From Methanomassiliicoccales archaeon LGM-RCC1 (GTDB lineage: Archaea > Thermoplasmatota > Thermoplasmata > Methanomassiliicoccales > Methanomethylophilaceae): DNA of 64,000 nucleotides. Position numbers and translations under genes: made by a program. Under the pieces are notes generated by a model. That model searched no databases and was not told where the DNA came from. It saw nothing but the letters and a program-made list of their open reading frames with translations. Each line of letters opens with the position of its first letter. Within the stretch, counting starts at the first letter, position 1. Below, piece after piece: positions 34,738-43,594 of this stretch. The stretch covers positions 620,001 through 684,000 of the forward strand of contig CP115555.1 in assembly GCA_030168575.1 (NCBI GenBank), read 5' to 3'.

Positions 34738-35274
34738 TCACTCCTCGGATTCGCTGCACACGAGCCTGTAGGATTCCGCATTGATCATAGGGATGTTGAT
34801 CAGGTACAGCAGCCACGATTTCAGCGGCGGCGTGTCCGTGAACGGAGGGGTGTAGAACTTCCTCACAGATGGGAGGAACATGATGATCTCCGCGATGATG
34901 ATGGGGACCGCCACGAGTTCCGGGCTCATTATGAAGCCTGAATAGATTATACCCTGAAGGTCCAGCACGCTCAGCAGCCAATTCGATATGAAAAGAAGGA
35001 TAGATGAGCGGACGACCGATCTCCATGACTGAGGTCTTGCCGAGGGCACTCCGAGGATCGCCCTGACCACCAGAACGGACATGCCCAGCATGAACAGGAT
35101 GGACACGAAGTTGATGATCATCCTCCACACCGTGCTCTCGACAGGGGACACTATCGAAGTGAAGTTGATCAGGTAACGGAAAAGGACCAGGGTTAGCATG
35201 AGCTCTCCCACTATTAACACCCTGGGCATCTTCTTGCGCGCCCGGCTCCTGGTCGGTTTAACGTACTCTGACAT
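34738..35274 (-). CDS. Hypothetical membrane protein, four to five helices
   Basis: 178 aa from ATG 35274; a longer frame upstream has no support. A basic N-terminus (KPTRSRARKK) is followed by hydrophobic segments near 20-37, 50-72, 88-105 and 112-135, then a soluble tail with IPMINAESYRL. No family recognised. Divergent from the next membrane protein gene, sharing a 42-base promoter region. Confidence 0.6.
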   Translation of the reverse strand: MSEYVKPTRSRARKKMPRVLIVGELMLTLVLFRYLINFTSIVSPVESTVWRMIINFVSILFMLGMSVLVVRAILGVPSARPQSWRSVVRSSILLFISNWLLSVLDLQGIIYSGFIMSPELVAVPIIIAEIIMFLPSVRKFYTPPFTDTPPLKSWLLYLINIPMINAESYRLVCSESEE

Positions 35275-35316
35275 TTGGGGGGCAAACAGTTTATTAGTAA
35301 ATACAGTTAGCGGGGC

Positions 35317-36240
35317 ATGGGCAGTCCTAGCGCAGACAAGTTCCTCACCTGCGTTCTCAAGCGTTCCGAGAATGACGCCATCGTACGTGTCGGAGCGCTC
35401 ATTCTGATAATGCTCGTCGTCCCTGTGATGGCAGTGCTGCTGACCTTGGATGCACTTTGGATCTTCAATACGTATTTCGCCGATCCTACCGAGGTCATAG
35501 AGTTGCCCAACTTCATCCTCGACCACATGGACGATTTCGTCGGAGCCCACATGATGGAGTACACCATCGGAACGTTCATACTGTTCTTCCTGATGAAGGC
35601 CTTCTACGACCACTGCAAGCGCGACCATATGTGGATGGATGCGCTCATAGGATATGCGGAGGAGAACGGCCGCGATGCCTCCAAACTGAAGAGCATCAAG
35701 GAAGAGATGAAGATCGGAAGGGCGGACCGCATCTACAAGGTATATGGGGTATGGTTCGTGTTCGTCGGTCTGTGTTGTGTATTCCAGGCCCTCTTCATCA
35801 GCATGAGGGACCTTCAGCCCCACACGGCTGTAGCGGTCATCAACGCGCTGATATTCGTGATGATCGTCCAGCTATCCTATACCACCGGTTTCCTGATCTA
35901 CTTCATCAACATCTACGACGAGGTCCAGGTCAGGTTCACGGAGGAGTATCAATCGCTGATGTCGGATCTGCTTCCGGATCTGGGGGTCATGGTCGACAAC
36001 ATCAAGGAGATCAAGATGGTCCCGTACATGGTCATCACCATCTTCACCCTGGGGCTGCTGTCCCTGTTCAGCATGTTCTGGGCCGTCCATACCCTTAATA
36101 TCCACATCAAGAACCAGTGGGATTACGAGGAGAAGCTCATGCGTATAATCGTCAAGAGGGAGAAGGCCATCCGTGTCGAGGTCGTCGAGGACACAGACGA
36201 CAGCCTCAAGGGATTGGCCAGACGTATGATGAGGTCTTAA
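35317..36240 (+). CDS. Hypothetical multi-pass membrane protein
   Basis: 307 aa, not recognised. Membrane segments lie near 24-46, 80-96, 143-162, 171-196 and 239-262. Charged loops and a C-terminal cytoplasmic tail (EEKLMRIIVKREKAIRVEVVEDTDD) follow. No enzyme motif. The stop overlaps the convergent GNAT gene by four bases. Confidence 0.6.
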   Translation: MGSPSADKFLTCVLKRSENDAIVRVGALILIMLVVPVMAVLLTLDALWIFNTYFADPTEVIELPNFILDHMDDFVGAHMMEYTIGTFILFFLMKAFYDHCKRDHMWMDALIGYAEENGRDASKLKSIKEEMKIGRADRIYKVYGVWFVFVGLCCVFQALFISMRDLQPHTAVAVINALIFVMIVQLSYTTGFLIYFINIYDEVQVRFTEEYQSLMSDLLPDLGVMVDNIKEIKMVPYMVITIFTLGLLSLFSMFWAVHTLNIHIKNQWDYEEKLMRIIVKREKAIRVEVVEDTDDSLKGLARRMMRS

Positions 36241-36764
36241 TCCTCGCGTTTTCCTTTTATCGACAGAAGGATGAACATCCATTCCAGCTCGGCCTTGCTG
36301 ACGTTCCCGCCGCATGACATGAGGGCGTAGGTGACGCCTTCCCATTTGACCCTGTCGCCGGAATCATTGAACCCGTTCCTCTCATAGAATCTGATCCTGG
36401 AGAGCCGCTGATCGTTATTGTCTGCCCTTGGATCGAGAGCCTCCGTGTTGAGGGCGAACCTGCTGCCTGGATGCATCTCCTTGATCATGGAGAGGACGGC
36501 CGTGCCATATCCCCGGTTCCTGAGTCCCGGTACGATGGCTAGGTAGTAGATGTATACGAGATTGTGGCGGAATATCCTGTAGAGGATGCCTACCCTGTCG
36601 TCACCATCCAGAATGACGCTGAACTCTCCCAGGTCGGTTCCGGACACCTTCATGATGGACTCTATCTTATCCCGTTCCGGCTCAGGGAACGACGAGTAAT
36701 AGAGGTCTACAGCGAACGTATAGTCCTCGGAATCGGGCTCTACACGTCTCAACGACAGCTGCAT
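36237..36764 (-). CDS. GNAT-family N-acetyltransferase
   Basis: 175 aa from ATG 36764 (a TTG 12 bases upstream overlaps the preceding gene). The acetyl-CoA loop is RNRGYGTAVL after beta-strand YIYYLAIVP, and FYERNGF marks motif B. The acceptor is unknown. Coupled to the upstream gene, whose TGA is one base away. Confidence 0.8.
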   Translation of the reverse strand: MQLSLRRVEPDSEDYTFAVDLYYSSFPEPERDKIESIMKVSGTDLGEFSVILDGDDRVGILYRIFRHNLVYIYYLAIVPGLRNRGYGTAVLSMIKEMHPGSRFALNTEALDPRADNNDQRLSRIRFYERNGFNDSGDRVKWEGVTYALMSCGGNVSKAELEWMFILLSIKGKRED

Positions 36765-36765
36765 G

Positions 36766-37143
36766 TCAATCGGCAAAATCGGAGAACTCGGATCCCCAGT
36801 CCACCCTCTCCCTGAGGCAGTAGGTCCTGGTGCCTATGAACTCCGCGATGCGCTCCCTTACGTCCTCGGTTAGACCCTCGGTGTCCGAGGGATCGAATGA
36901 GCGGACTGCGACCAGGAGGTTGCATCCTTTGAGGTTCGATTCCGCGTATTCGGCGGCAGAGCCGTCCGATCCCACCAGGACGAACGGTCTTCCGCTGTTC
37001 TCCTTGAAGTAGGAATCGAGGTCGGATCCGGACGATACGAAGACGTTGGTGAGTCCTTCCATGGCATTCCTCAGCATGTCCTCCTCGCGGTCTTCCATCT
37101 TGGGACCGATGTAAACGCAATCCATGGATTTGCTGTTGGGCAT
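36766..37143 (-). CDS. Hypothetical small cytoplasmic protein
   Basis: 125 aa from ATG 37143, preceded by GAGGAG in the end of the aldo/keto reductase gene. Mixed alpha/beta composition with alternating strands (CVYIGPK, NVFVSSG, FVLVGSDG, NLLVAVRSF), suggesting a small Rossmann-like or nucleotide-binding fold, but no family is recognised. It lies in an operon between an oxidoreductase and an acetyltransferase. Confidence 0.55.
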   Translation of the reverse strand: MPNSKSMDCVYIGPKMEDREEDMLRNAMEGLTNVFVSSGSDLDSYFKENSGRPFVLVGSDGSAAEYAESNLKGCNLLVAVRSFDPSDTEGLTEDVRERIAEFIGTRTYCLRERVDWGSEFSDFAD

Positions 37144-37147
37144 GCTA

Positions 37148-38260
37148 TCACTCCTCGAAGAGCTTGATACATCTCTCAAGCTCGTCGGGTATCTTTATGT
37201 TCTGGGGGCAGACCTCCTCGCACTTACCGCATTTCAGGCAGTCCTGGGCAGGCTTGCTGCCCTGACCCTGGACAAGCCATTGGAGCTGTCCCTTGGAGAA
37301 TTCCGTCAGACCGTATTGTATGACCTGGTTGGAGGCCTCGAACGTCCCCGAGATGCCTATGTTCGCAGGGCAGACCTTTGCGCAGTAGTTGCATGACGTG
37401 CACTGGATTATCGGATATGATTTCAGGGCGGCCGAGGCATCCTCTATGGTCTTCCTCTGTCCGTCGGTGAGTCCTTCGAATCCCTTCATGTAAGAGAGAT
37501 TGTCCTTCATCTGGTCGACATCCGACATCCCAGACAGGACCGTGAGCACACCTTCCCTGTCAGCGCAGAATCTGACCGCCCATGATGCGCAGCTCCTGTC
37601 GGGCTCTGCGGTCTTCAGGATGTCCTCGACTTTCTTCGGGGGCTTGGCCAGCAGACCTCCTTTGACAGGCTCCATGACGATGACCGGCTTGCCGTACTTC
37701 CTGGCAAGCTCAAGGTTCTTCCTTGATTGGACGGAGTCGCTCTCCCAGTCAGCATAGTTGATCTGGAGCTGCACGAACTCCATCTCCGGATGTGCCTCGA
37801 GCAGGGGCTCCAGCGCATCTGCCGTGGAATGGAACGAGAATCCTATGTGCTTCACCTTCCCCTGTTTCTTCAGGTCGATGACGAAATTCCACATGTCGAA
37901 GTCGTCGAAGGGCTTGATCCTGGCGTTGCCGAGGTTATGCAAGAGATAGAAGTCGATGTAGTCGGTGCCCAGGCGTTCGAGGGATGTCTCGAACTGTGCA
38001 AGCGCTTCCTCCTTGGTCTTCACCCTCCAGGCGGCGTTCTTCGTCGCAAGGTAGTAGCTGTCGCGGGGATACCTCTCCACCAGGGCCTTCCTCGTGGCCT
38101 CCTCGCTGCCAGGATACGCCCACGCTGTGTCGAAGTAGTTGAAACCGGCCTCCATGTAGAGGTCGACCATCTCCTTTACCTGTTCGATATCGATCTCCTC
38201 GCCCTTGCGGGGGAGGCGCATGAGTCCGAATCCAAGCTTGCCTATCTTCTCGTCGATCAT
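37148..38260 (-). CDS. Ferredoxin-fused aldo/keto reductase
   Basis: 370 aa. N-terminal TIM-barrel AKR with the catalytic tetrad D44, Y49, K74 and H108 (FDTAWAYPGSE, ATKNAAW, FYLLHNLG). The C-terminal ferredoxin part has C287-X2-C-X2-C-X3-CP and C341-X2-C-X2-C-X3-CP, enough for two [4Fe-4S] clusters. It belongs to the group of AKR-ferredoxin proteins common in anaerobes, which presumably take electrons from ferredoxin. The carbonyl substrate is unknown. First gene of a three-gene operon. Confidence 0.9.
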   Translation of the reverse strand: MIDEKIGKLGFGLMRLPRKGEEIDIEQVKEMVDLYMEAGFNYFDTAWAYPGSEEATRKALVERYPRDSYYLATKNAAWRVKTKEEALAQFETSLERLGTDYIDFYLLHNLGNARIKPFDDFDMWNFVIDLKKQGKVKHIGFSFHSTADALEPLLEAHPEMEFVQLQINYADWESDSVQSRKNLELARKYGKPVIVMEPVKGGLLAKPPKKVEDILKTAEPDRSCASWAVRFCADREGVLTVLSGMSDVDQMKDNLSYMKGFEGLTDGQRKTIEDASAALKSYPIIQCTSCNYCAKVCPANIGISGTFEASNQVIQYGLTEFSKGQLQWLVQGQGSKPAQDCLKCGKCEEVCPQNIKIPDELERCIKLFEE

Positions 38261-38313
38261 CTCTGCACCAATGGCTGTTACCGCGGTGCGGATATTAGGT
38301 TATCGCGGGGGAT

Positions 38314-39126
38314 TCACAGGTGTTGAGCGTCTTCGTCGAAGTGCTCGATCATGTACGCCACCGTCAAGGCGCACTGATGGGCGATCAACATCCTGAACTC
38401 CTCGTATTCCTCCGGACTGTCCCCGTTTGTAGTGTCGGATACAGCTCTGATAATGACGAAGGGGACGTTGCAGAGATAACATACCTGTGCTACAGCACCG
38501 CCTTCCATCTCGCAGCAGAGCCCGCCCCATTCAGCGTTCAAAGCGGCCTTCTGCTCGGGTGTGCTGATGAACTGGTCGCCGGTGCAGATCCTGCCCTCCA
38601 TGACTGTGGCGCCGACGTGTTGCGATATGGCCCATACGGCTTTCTCCCTCAGTGCATCGTCCGCCTTGAAGGTATACAGCCCGGTGTAGGGGATTTCCCC
38701 TTTCACGAATCCGATGGGTTCGACGTCGAAATCATGCTGCACGGCATCGACTGAGACGACAAAATCGCCGATGTTCAGCCTGCTGTCCAAGGATCCAGAC
38801 ACGCCTGTGTTGATGACGTGTTTGACGTTGAATTTTGAGATTAGCGTCTGGGCACAGATCCCCGCATTGACCTTCCCCATACCGCATTGCACGACGACGA
38901 TGTCCTGACCGTAGAGCCTGCCCACGCAGAAGTCCATGCTGGCGATCTCTTCGGTGTAATCGATGTCCATGGCATCTTTAAGAGCGGCCACTTCTTCTTC
39001 CATGGCTCCGATGATCCCGATCCTATCGGGTTCGTTCCCGCCGTTGCTGTTCTCGTATACGAAGGCACAGGCCAGCACAGCGATGACTGTCACGGCGATT
39101 ATTGCGAGGAGTTCCTTGGTCTGCAT
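38314..39126 (-). CDS. Membrane-anchored MTA/SAH nucleosidase-like protein
   Basis: 270 aa. After an N-terminal hydrophobic anchor (residues 6-24, LLAIIAVTVIAVLACAFVY) and a short polar linker, the rest is a nucleoside phosphorylase fold of the MTA/SAH nucleosidase type. GIIGAMEEEVAAL carries the first catalytic Glu, CCEMEGGAVAQVC carries the ribose-binding Met-Glu, and RAVSDTTNGDS carries the catalytic Asp. The enzyme would split 5'-methylthioadenosine or S-adenosylhomocysteine to adenine and thio-ribose. The anchor implies action outside the membrane, which is unusual, since MTAN is normally cytoplasmic. Confidence 0.85.
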   Translation of the reverse strand: MQTKELLAIIAVTVIAVLACAFVYENSNGGNEPDRIGIIGAMEEEVAALKDAMDIDYTEEIASMDFCVGRLYGQDIVVVQCGMGKVNAGICAQTLISKFNVKHVINTGVSGSLDSRLNIGDFVVSVDAVQHDFDVEPIGFVKGEIPYTGLYTFKADDALREKAVWAISQHVGATVMEGRICTGDQFISTPEQKAALNAEWGGLCCEMEGGAVAQVCYLCNVPFVIIRAVSDTTNGDSPEEYEEFRMLIAHQCALTVAYMIEHFDEDAQHL

Positions 39127-39179
39127 GGTCCTTTCACCTGTTTAGCATGTTAAATCATGTCTTTAGTTTTATCTTCGGA

Positions 39180-40595
39180 TCATTCCTGATTTTCCGTCTT
39201 CTTCGAAGCGTATTCCCTGACGTACAGCACAGTCGCGGCGACGGTGACGAAGGCCGCGATCATCAGCGATACGGTGTAATCCAGGCTAAATCCCTGTCCC
39301 GAGTGCATGATGAACGATGTAACCGTCATCGTCATGAAGATGGCCGGCAACGCGGTTATCAGTGAATACATTCTGTTGGCGTTGGTCCTCAGCAGGAACA
39401 CGGTGGCGGTCCACAGGACTATGCAGGCTAGGGTCTGATTCAACCATGAGAAGTACTGCCAAAGTATGCTGAAGTCCAGAAGGCATAGGCCCACGATGAA
39501 GAACGAGAGGATAATCGTCAGGCTGAGGGTGGCCTTCACATTGTCGGAATGGATCTGCCTGTCGTCCTGAATCATCAGTCTTGCGGATCTCATCGCGGTG
39601 TCGCCCGATGTTATGGGGCATATGATCACTCCGATGATCGCCAGTATGCCCCCGATCGGTCCAGCTACGCTCATGGAGATCTCGTAGACTACTCCTGCGG
39701 ATCCTCCAGCTGCGAGAGCATCGGTCAGTCCGCCGGTATCGCCGTAGAACGTGAGTCCGGCGGTGGCCCATATCAACGCTACAACCGACTCGACGCACAT
39801 CGCTCCGTAGAAGATCATGCGTCCGTCCTTCTCTCTCGTGGTGCACCTGGCGATCATGGGCGATTGGGTGGCATGGAATCCGGATATCGCTCCGCAGGCC
39901 ACGGTGATAAACATGTCCGGGTAGTACTCGGCACCGGTGGGATGGAGGTTCTCCAGGGTGATCCCGGGGAAGGTGTATCCCTGCACCGCCAGACCGATGA
40001 TGATGGCCGCGGCCATGACGAGCAGGAGCGTTCCGAACAGGGGGTAGATCTTCCCGATGAGCTTGTCTATGGGGAGGACAGTGGAGGCCATGAAGTAGAT
40101 CAGGATGACGGCCATCCATATGAACATGGGGACCCCGGTGATGTGGACCAGCAGGTCGCTGGCGCTCCTTGCGAACGTTGCGGAGACCATCACCATGAGG
40201 AACACGATGAGGATGAGTATCGGGTATCTGGTCCTCTCTCCCAGGTACCTCTTGATGAGCCCGGTGACGGATGCGCCTCCGTTGCGCATCGACATCATGC
40301 CGGTCATGTAGTCGTGAACCGCGCCTCCGAAGATCGTTCCGAAGATGATCCAAAGGAAGACGATGGGCCCCCATTTGGCTCCCATCAGGGCACCGAATAT
40401 GGGTCCAGTACCGGCGATGTTCAGGAATTGTATGAGGAGGTTCTTGTGCCTCTTCATCGGGACATAGTCGATCCCGTCCCTCATGGATATCGCCGGAGGC
40501 GGTTCCTTGTAAGGGAGGATCGCTTTCTCGGCCAGCCTGCTGTAGAAGAGGTAACCCGAAAGAAGGGCGGCTATTCCGAGGATCAGAACCAACAT
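39180..40595 (-). CDS. cstA: CstA-family carbon starvation/peptide transporter-like protein
   Basis: 471 aa with about 12-13 membrane helices. Family signatures: FLNIAGTGPIFGALMGAKWG, GAVHDYMTGMMSMRNGG, MIARCTTREKDGRMIFYGAM and ICPITSGDTAMRSARLM. This is the short archaeal/clostridial form. CstA relatives import pyruvate or peptides in bacteria. Starts at ATG 40595 with an AT-rich GATTTTAAG about 30 bases upstream. Confidence 0.9.
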   Translation of the reverse strand: MLVLILGIAALLSGYLFYSRLAEKAILPYKEPPPAISMRDGIDYVPMKRHKNLLIQFLNIAGTGPIFGALMGAKWGPIVFLWIIFGTIFGGAVHDYMTGMMSMRNGGASVTGLIKRYLGERTRYPILILIVFLMVMVSATFARSASDLLVHITGVPMFIWMAVILIYFMASTVLPIDKLIGKIYPLFGTLLLVMAAAIIIGLAVQGYTFPGITLENLHPTGAEYYPDMFITVACGAISGFHATQSPMIARCTTREKDGRMIFYGAMCVESVVALIWATAGLTFYGDTGGLTDALAAGGSAGVVYEISMSVAGPIGGILAIIGVIICPITSGDTAMRSARLMIQDDRQIHSDNVKATLSLTIILSFFIVGLCLLDFSILWQYFSWLNQTLACIVLWTATVFLLRTNANRMYSLITALPAIFMTMTVTSFIMHSGQGFSLDYTVSLMIAAFVTVAATVLYVREYASKKTENQE

Positions 40596-40727
40596 CGGAG
40601 AGTGTCATCTCTGAGTCGCTTAAAATCGTGTTGATGTCGGGACGACATAATAGGACAATCTAGCAGAACGGACAGCTTACCAGCTGTTCAGGTATTTGAT
40701 TTAAAGTAGGAACAAGTATCCTCCAAT

Positions 40728-41660
40728 ATGAAATCATCATACATAGCGCTGATAGTCGTTGTGGTGTTGATTCTTGTAGGGATGGGAGCCTACTTCGCAT
40801 ACTCTGCAGAGAACCCTGACGACGTTCGTACAGATTTGAAAGTTGGAGACAGCACGACAGTGGAAATCTACTATTCTGGTGAGGTCACGAAGACCCACGA
40901 AGCAGATATCACAGACATACTGGATTCTTACCTATACGCAAACCCGGCCTCCGAAGGCGAGATCACCGGAACAGACACCGTGGAATACAAAGGAACGTTG
41001 ATCGCATGTGACCTTTACGAGGCTGTGGTGAACGGTTTCCAGTACAAGGCATGGGTGGAGCCCGTGTCCGGCATCGTATACCTGTGGGAGATGTTGGATG
41101 AGGACACTCCTATAATTCAGCAGCTCCTTGACACAAACTTCGACCTTACGAAGACGATCGAGGAGCAGACAGTGGCCGACGGTTCGTTCATCAAGTATCA
41201 TATCGATGATATCATCGGAGCAACAGACCGTACATACACCGTTTCCGAGATAACCGAGGATTCATGCAAGATCACCTCTACGTACTACGTAGAGGCGGAC
41301 ATCGAGAGTGTTTACACGATCGAGTCCATTGACGGAGACACTCTTACCATGACCGACGGCACCACCATGACGCAGGCCGCCTTTATCGCACTGGTTTCCC
41401 ACTTCGCTTATGAGAAGAACCTCAGGGATTCTGGTTTCAAACCAGTATACGGAGAGAAGCATACAGCGGAGATCGAGACCGCATTCGGCACCAAAGAGGT
41501 CACCGTTCAGGACGTCGAATGCACGTATGAGTCTGGTGTGAAGTCAACCATCACGATGTACTACGACGACAAAGGCATCATCTATAAGCTGGAGGAGGAG
41601 AGTGAAGGATCGCCCATCATCACCACCGACCTCAAAGCATCGACTTTGATCGAGGCCTGA
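40728..41660 (+). CDS. Membrane-anchored extracytoplasmic hypothetical protein
   Basis: 310 aa. Residues 5-26 form a signal anchor (YIALIVVVVLILVGMGAYFAY). The remainder is acidic, beta-rich and rich in Thr/Glu, with repeated phrases such as GDSTTVEIYYSGEV and ITEDSCKITSTYYVEADIES. No cysteine pattern or enzyme motif. Probably displayed outside the membrane; function unknown. Monocistronic with a strong terminator. Confidence 0.65.
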   Translation: MKSSYIALIVVVVLILVGMGAYFAYSAENPDDVRTDLKVGDSTTVEIYYSGEVTKTHEADITDILDSYLYANPASEGEITGTDTVEYKGTLIACDLYEAVVNGFQYKAWVEPVSGIVYLWEMLDEDTPIIQQLLDTNFDLTKTIEEQTVADGSFIKYHIDDIIGATDRTYTVSEITEDSCKITSTYYVEADIESVYTIESIDGDTLTMTDGTTMTQAAFIALVSHFAYEKNLRDSGFKPVYGEKHTAEIETAFGTKEVTVQDVECTYESGVKSTITMYYDDKGIIYKLEEESEGSPIITTDLKASTLIEA

Positions 41661-41673
41661 AATTCTTTTCAAC

Positions 41674-41689
41674 GGCCCCTGCGGGGGCC
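41674..41689 (+). terminator. Terminator after the anchored hypothetical gene
   Basis: GGCCCC-TGCG-GGGGCC hairpin, 13 bases after the stop. Confidence 0.6.
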
Positions 41690-41737
41690 ATAAAGTTTCC
41701 AAAACCCATTTTTGTTTGTGAAATAGAATTTATGTAC

Positions 41738-42145
41738 TCATAAACTGAACTTCATATGGATCGTTCCTTCTCTATGGCAACAGGGGCAGCCATCAGCGAT
41801 CTTGAATCCCATATTGCGGAACAATTCTGTCAGCGTTCCGTTTCTATCGATGGAATGGATCGTCACGGAATCCTTTCCCTGAAAGATGGCCATTGCCACT
41901 ATCGATTTCAGCATGGGCTCGATGGTGTCCTCATTATCAGGAAATGTATGGATCATGTTGATCCTGAACGATGGGTCCTTGTCGAACATCACGATCCCCA
42001 CAGGAGCCCCATCCTTCACCGCCAGCACAGATGCAGACCCTTTGCTGTTGAATCTCATATCCGTATGATTGTCGGCTTTCGAAAAATCATCTAACAGACC
42101 ATCCACCCAATCAGGATGATTCCCGCCTTCGAATACCTTGATCAT
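41738..42145 (-). CDS. Small GNAT-like acetyltransferase-like protein
   Basis: 135 aa. The strand pattern SVLAVKDGAPVGIVMFD and later ELFRNMGFKI (motif B like) suggests a degenerate GNAT fold without a clear acetyl-CoA loop. A CPCCH cluster lies near the C-terminus. Assignment is tentative. Divergent from the amber-interrupted TetR gene. Confidence 0.45.
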   Translation of the reverse strand: MIKVFEGGNHPDWVDGLLDDFSKADNHTDMRFNSKGSASVLAVKDGAPVGIVMFDKDPSFRINMIHTFPDNEDTIEPMLKSIVAMAIFQGKDSVTIHSIDRNGTLTELFRNMGFKIADGCPCCHREGTIHMKFSL

Positions 42146-42280
42146 TCGCCCACCGTAACAACAGAACGAAGTGGATTAATCTCTTTTTAAGCATAAGCGC
42201 TGTGGAATCCGTTATTTTTACCATTGAGCAAAATTGTAAAATTATAATTCATCTTAACTATTTTGTTGGTAGAGTCTTCC

Positions 42281-42835
42281 ATGCCGAAAATCGGGAACAC
42301 CAAAGAGATCCTGGCCGATTCCCTCTGCAATCTGGCCGAAACCAAACCGGTGAACGACATCACCGTTCTGGACATCGTGAGCAATTGCGGTCTGACGGCC
42401 CCCACATTCTACAACCATTTCAGGAACAAGTACGATCTGATCGTTTGGTATTATACGAGGCTATGGAGCAGCGTATTGGACAAGACCGGTAAGGAAGGAT
42501 ATGTGTGGCGCGATGCCGTTCATGACGGTTTGAGGATGTAGGCCGAGAACCGGAAGGTCATGATCAATCTTCTCGACTACACGGACGGGAAAAAAAGCAT
42601 AGTAGAGCGCATGAAGGAGGTCAATGTAGAGTTGACACTTTCAGAGATACGGAAGAACACTTCCAAGGACCAGACCCTGCCCCCGGACACAGACGAACTG
42701 GTCAGGTTCTACTGTTACGGGACGTTCGAATATGTGCATTATATGCTGAAGCGTGACGATTTCGATCCTGATCATGTCGCGGATATCTGCGAGTACGGGC
42801 TCCCATACGTCCTGAGATTGTTCCTTTACAATTAA
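42281..42835 (+). CDS. TetR-family regulator interrupted by an in-frame TAG
   Basis: 185 codons from ATG 42281 to TAA 42835 in one frame, with a single TAG at 42539-42541 (codon 87). Residues about 25-55 are the TetR helix-turn-helix (ITVLDIVSNCGLTAPTFYNHFRNKYDLI, quoted here as ITVLDIVSNCGLTAP and TFYNHFRNKYDL). After the TAG the sequence AENRKVMINLLDYT continues a normal TetR ligand-binding domain. No restart codon with a Shine-Dalgarno is near. Three readings are possible: UAG is read as pyrrolysine, UAG is suppressed, or this is a pseudogene by one substitution. The intact remainder of the frame argues that it is recent or functional. Confidence 0.65.
42539..42541 (+). other. In-frame amber codon, candidate pyrrolysine
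   Basis: TAG within the TetR gene, flanked by in-frame coding sequence on both sides (LRM before, AENRK after). Confidence 0.4.
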
Positions 42836-42885
42836 CTTTACAAAATATAGAATATGTATAATAAATGGGCCTGATTACGATATTC

Positions 42886-42894
42886 TTTAAATAA
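42886..42894 (+). promoter_or_regulatory. TATA box of the ferritin operon
   Basis: TTTAAATAA about 45 bases before ATG 42935; AAGGAG at 42920-42925 serves as ribosome binding site. Confidence 0.55.
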
Positions 42895-42934
42895 GCTCCA
42901 AATGACTTTTGTGCAAATCAAGGAGTTTTTTTCA

Positions 42935-43393
42935 ATGTCCGATAAAGAGAAGTTGATATCTGATATGCAGTTCATTGTGACCCATCTTTCCCAGCAGGCA
43001 GATGGACACGCCATCCAGTCGAGGATATTCGCATCCATGGGCCTTGCGAAACTGGAAGCAAAGTACGCAGAGCATGCGGAGGAGGAGAGGGGCTATGTCA
43101 TCCAGCTTGTGGACCGCATCCTCGACCTCGGAGGAGATGTCAAGCTGGAAGCGAAGCCCGCGGCACCTATGACTAAGGATCCCGTCGAGTGGGTGAAGTA
43201 CGATCTGAAAGTATCCATCGACGGACTCAACCTTCTAAAGAAGATGCTGGACGAGGCCAAGGACGATTACACGACCTTCGACATCCTCAAAGACTACTAC
43301 AAGGATGAGGAAGAGGACATGTATTGGGGAGAGCAGCAGCTCGAGCTGATAGAATGCATCGGGGTTCAGAACTGGATCCTCCAGCAGATCTGA
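42935..43393 (+). CDS. Bacterioferritin/ferritin-like diiron protein
   Basis: 152 aa from ATG 42935. Four-helix bundle with AKYAEHAEEERGYVIQLVDRI (first diiron ligands Glu-X2-His, quoted in part as YAEHAEEERGY) and DEEEDMYWGEQQLELIE in helix 4. Likely stores iron or removes peroxide. Leads an operon with a small winged helix and a rubredoxin-fused metallo-beta-lactamase protein, a set that suggests O2/peroxide defence. Confidence 0.8.
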   Translation: MSDKEKLISDMQFIVTHLSQQADGHAIQSRIFASMGLAKLEAKYAEHAEEERGYVIQLVDRILDLGGDVKLEAKPAAPMTKDPVEWVKYDLKVSIDGLNLLKKMLDEAKDDYTTFDILKDYYKDEEEDMYWGEQQLELIECIGVQNWILQQI

Positions 43394-43402
43394 GGTGGGA
43401 TC

Positions 43403-43585
43403 ATGGGAGATCGCGAGATAATACTCGAAGCCATGAAGAAGGCAGGCGAACCCCTCAACGCAGGAAAGGTCGCCGAACTGACCGGCCTCGACAGGAAGGC
43501 GGTCGACAAGGCCTTCGCAGAGATGAAGAAGGACGGGACCATCGTTTCACCGGTCAGGTGCAAATGGGAACCTGCCAAGAAGTGA
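43403..43585 (+). CDS. Small winged-helix protein
   Basis: 60 aa. A minimal winged helix: IILEAMKKAGEPLNAGKVAELTG, LDRKAVDKAFAEMKKDGTIV, then a short wing with VRCKWEPAKK. Could be the regulator of the operon or a DNA-binding accessory. Starts 9 bases after the ferritin stop with GGTGGGA. Confidence 0.7.
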   Translation: MGDREIILEAMKKAGEPLNAGKVAELTGLDRKAVDKAFAEMKKDGTIVSPVRCKWEPAKK

Positions 43586-43594
43586 AGGATATCG

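Noticed and set aside
39286-40634. Long open frames on both strands over the CstA gene
   Set aside because: The CstA frame has full family motifs and membrane helices; the others are low-complexity shadows.
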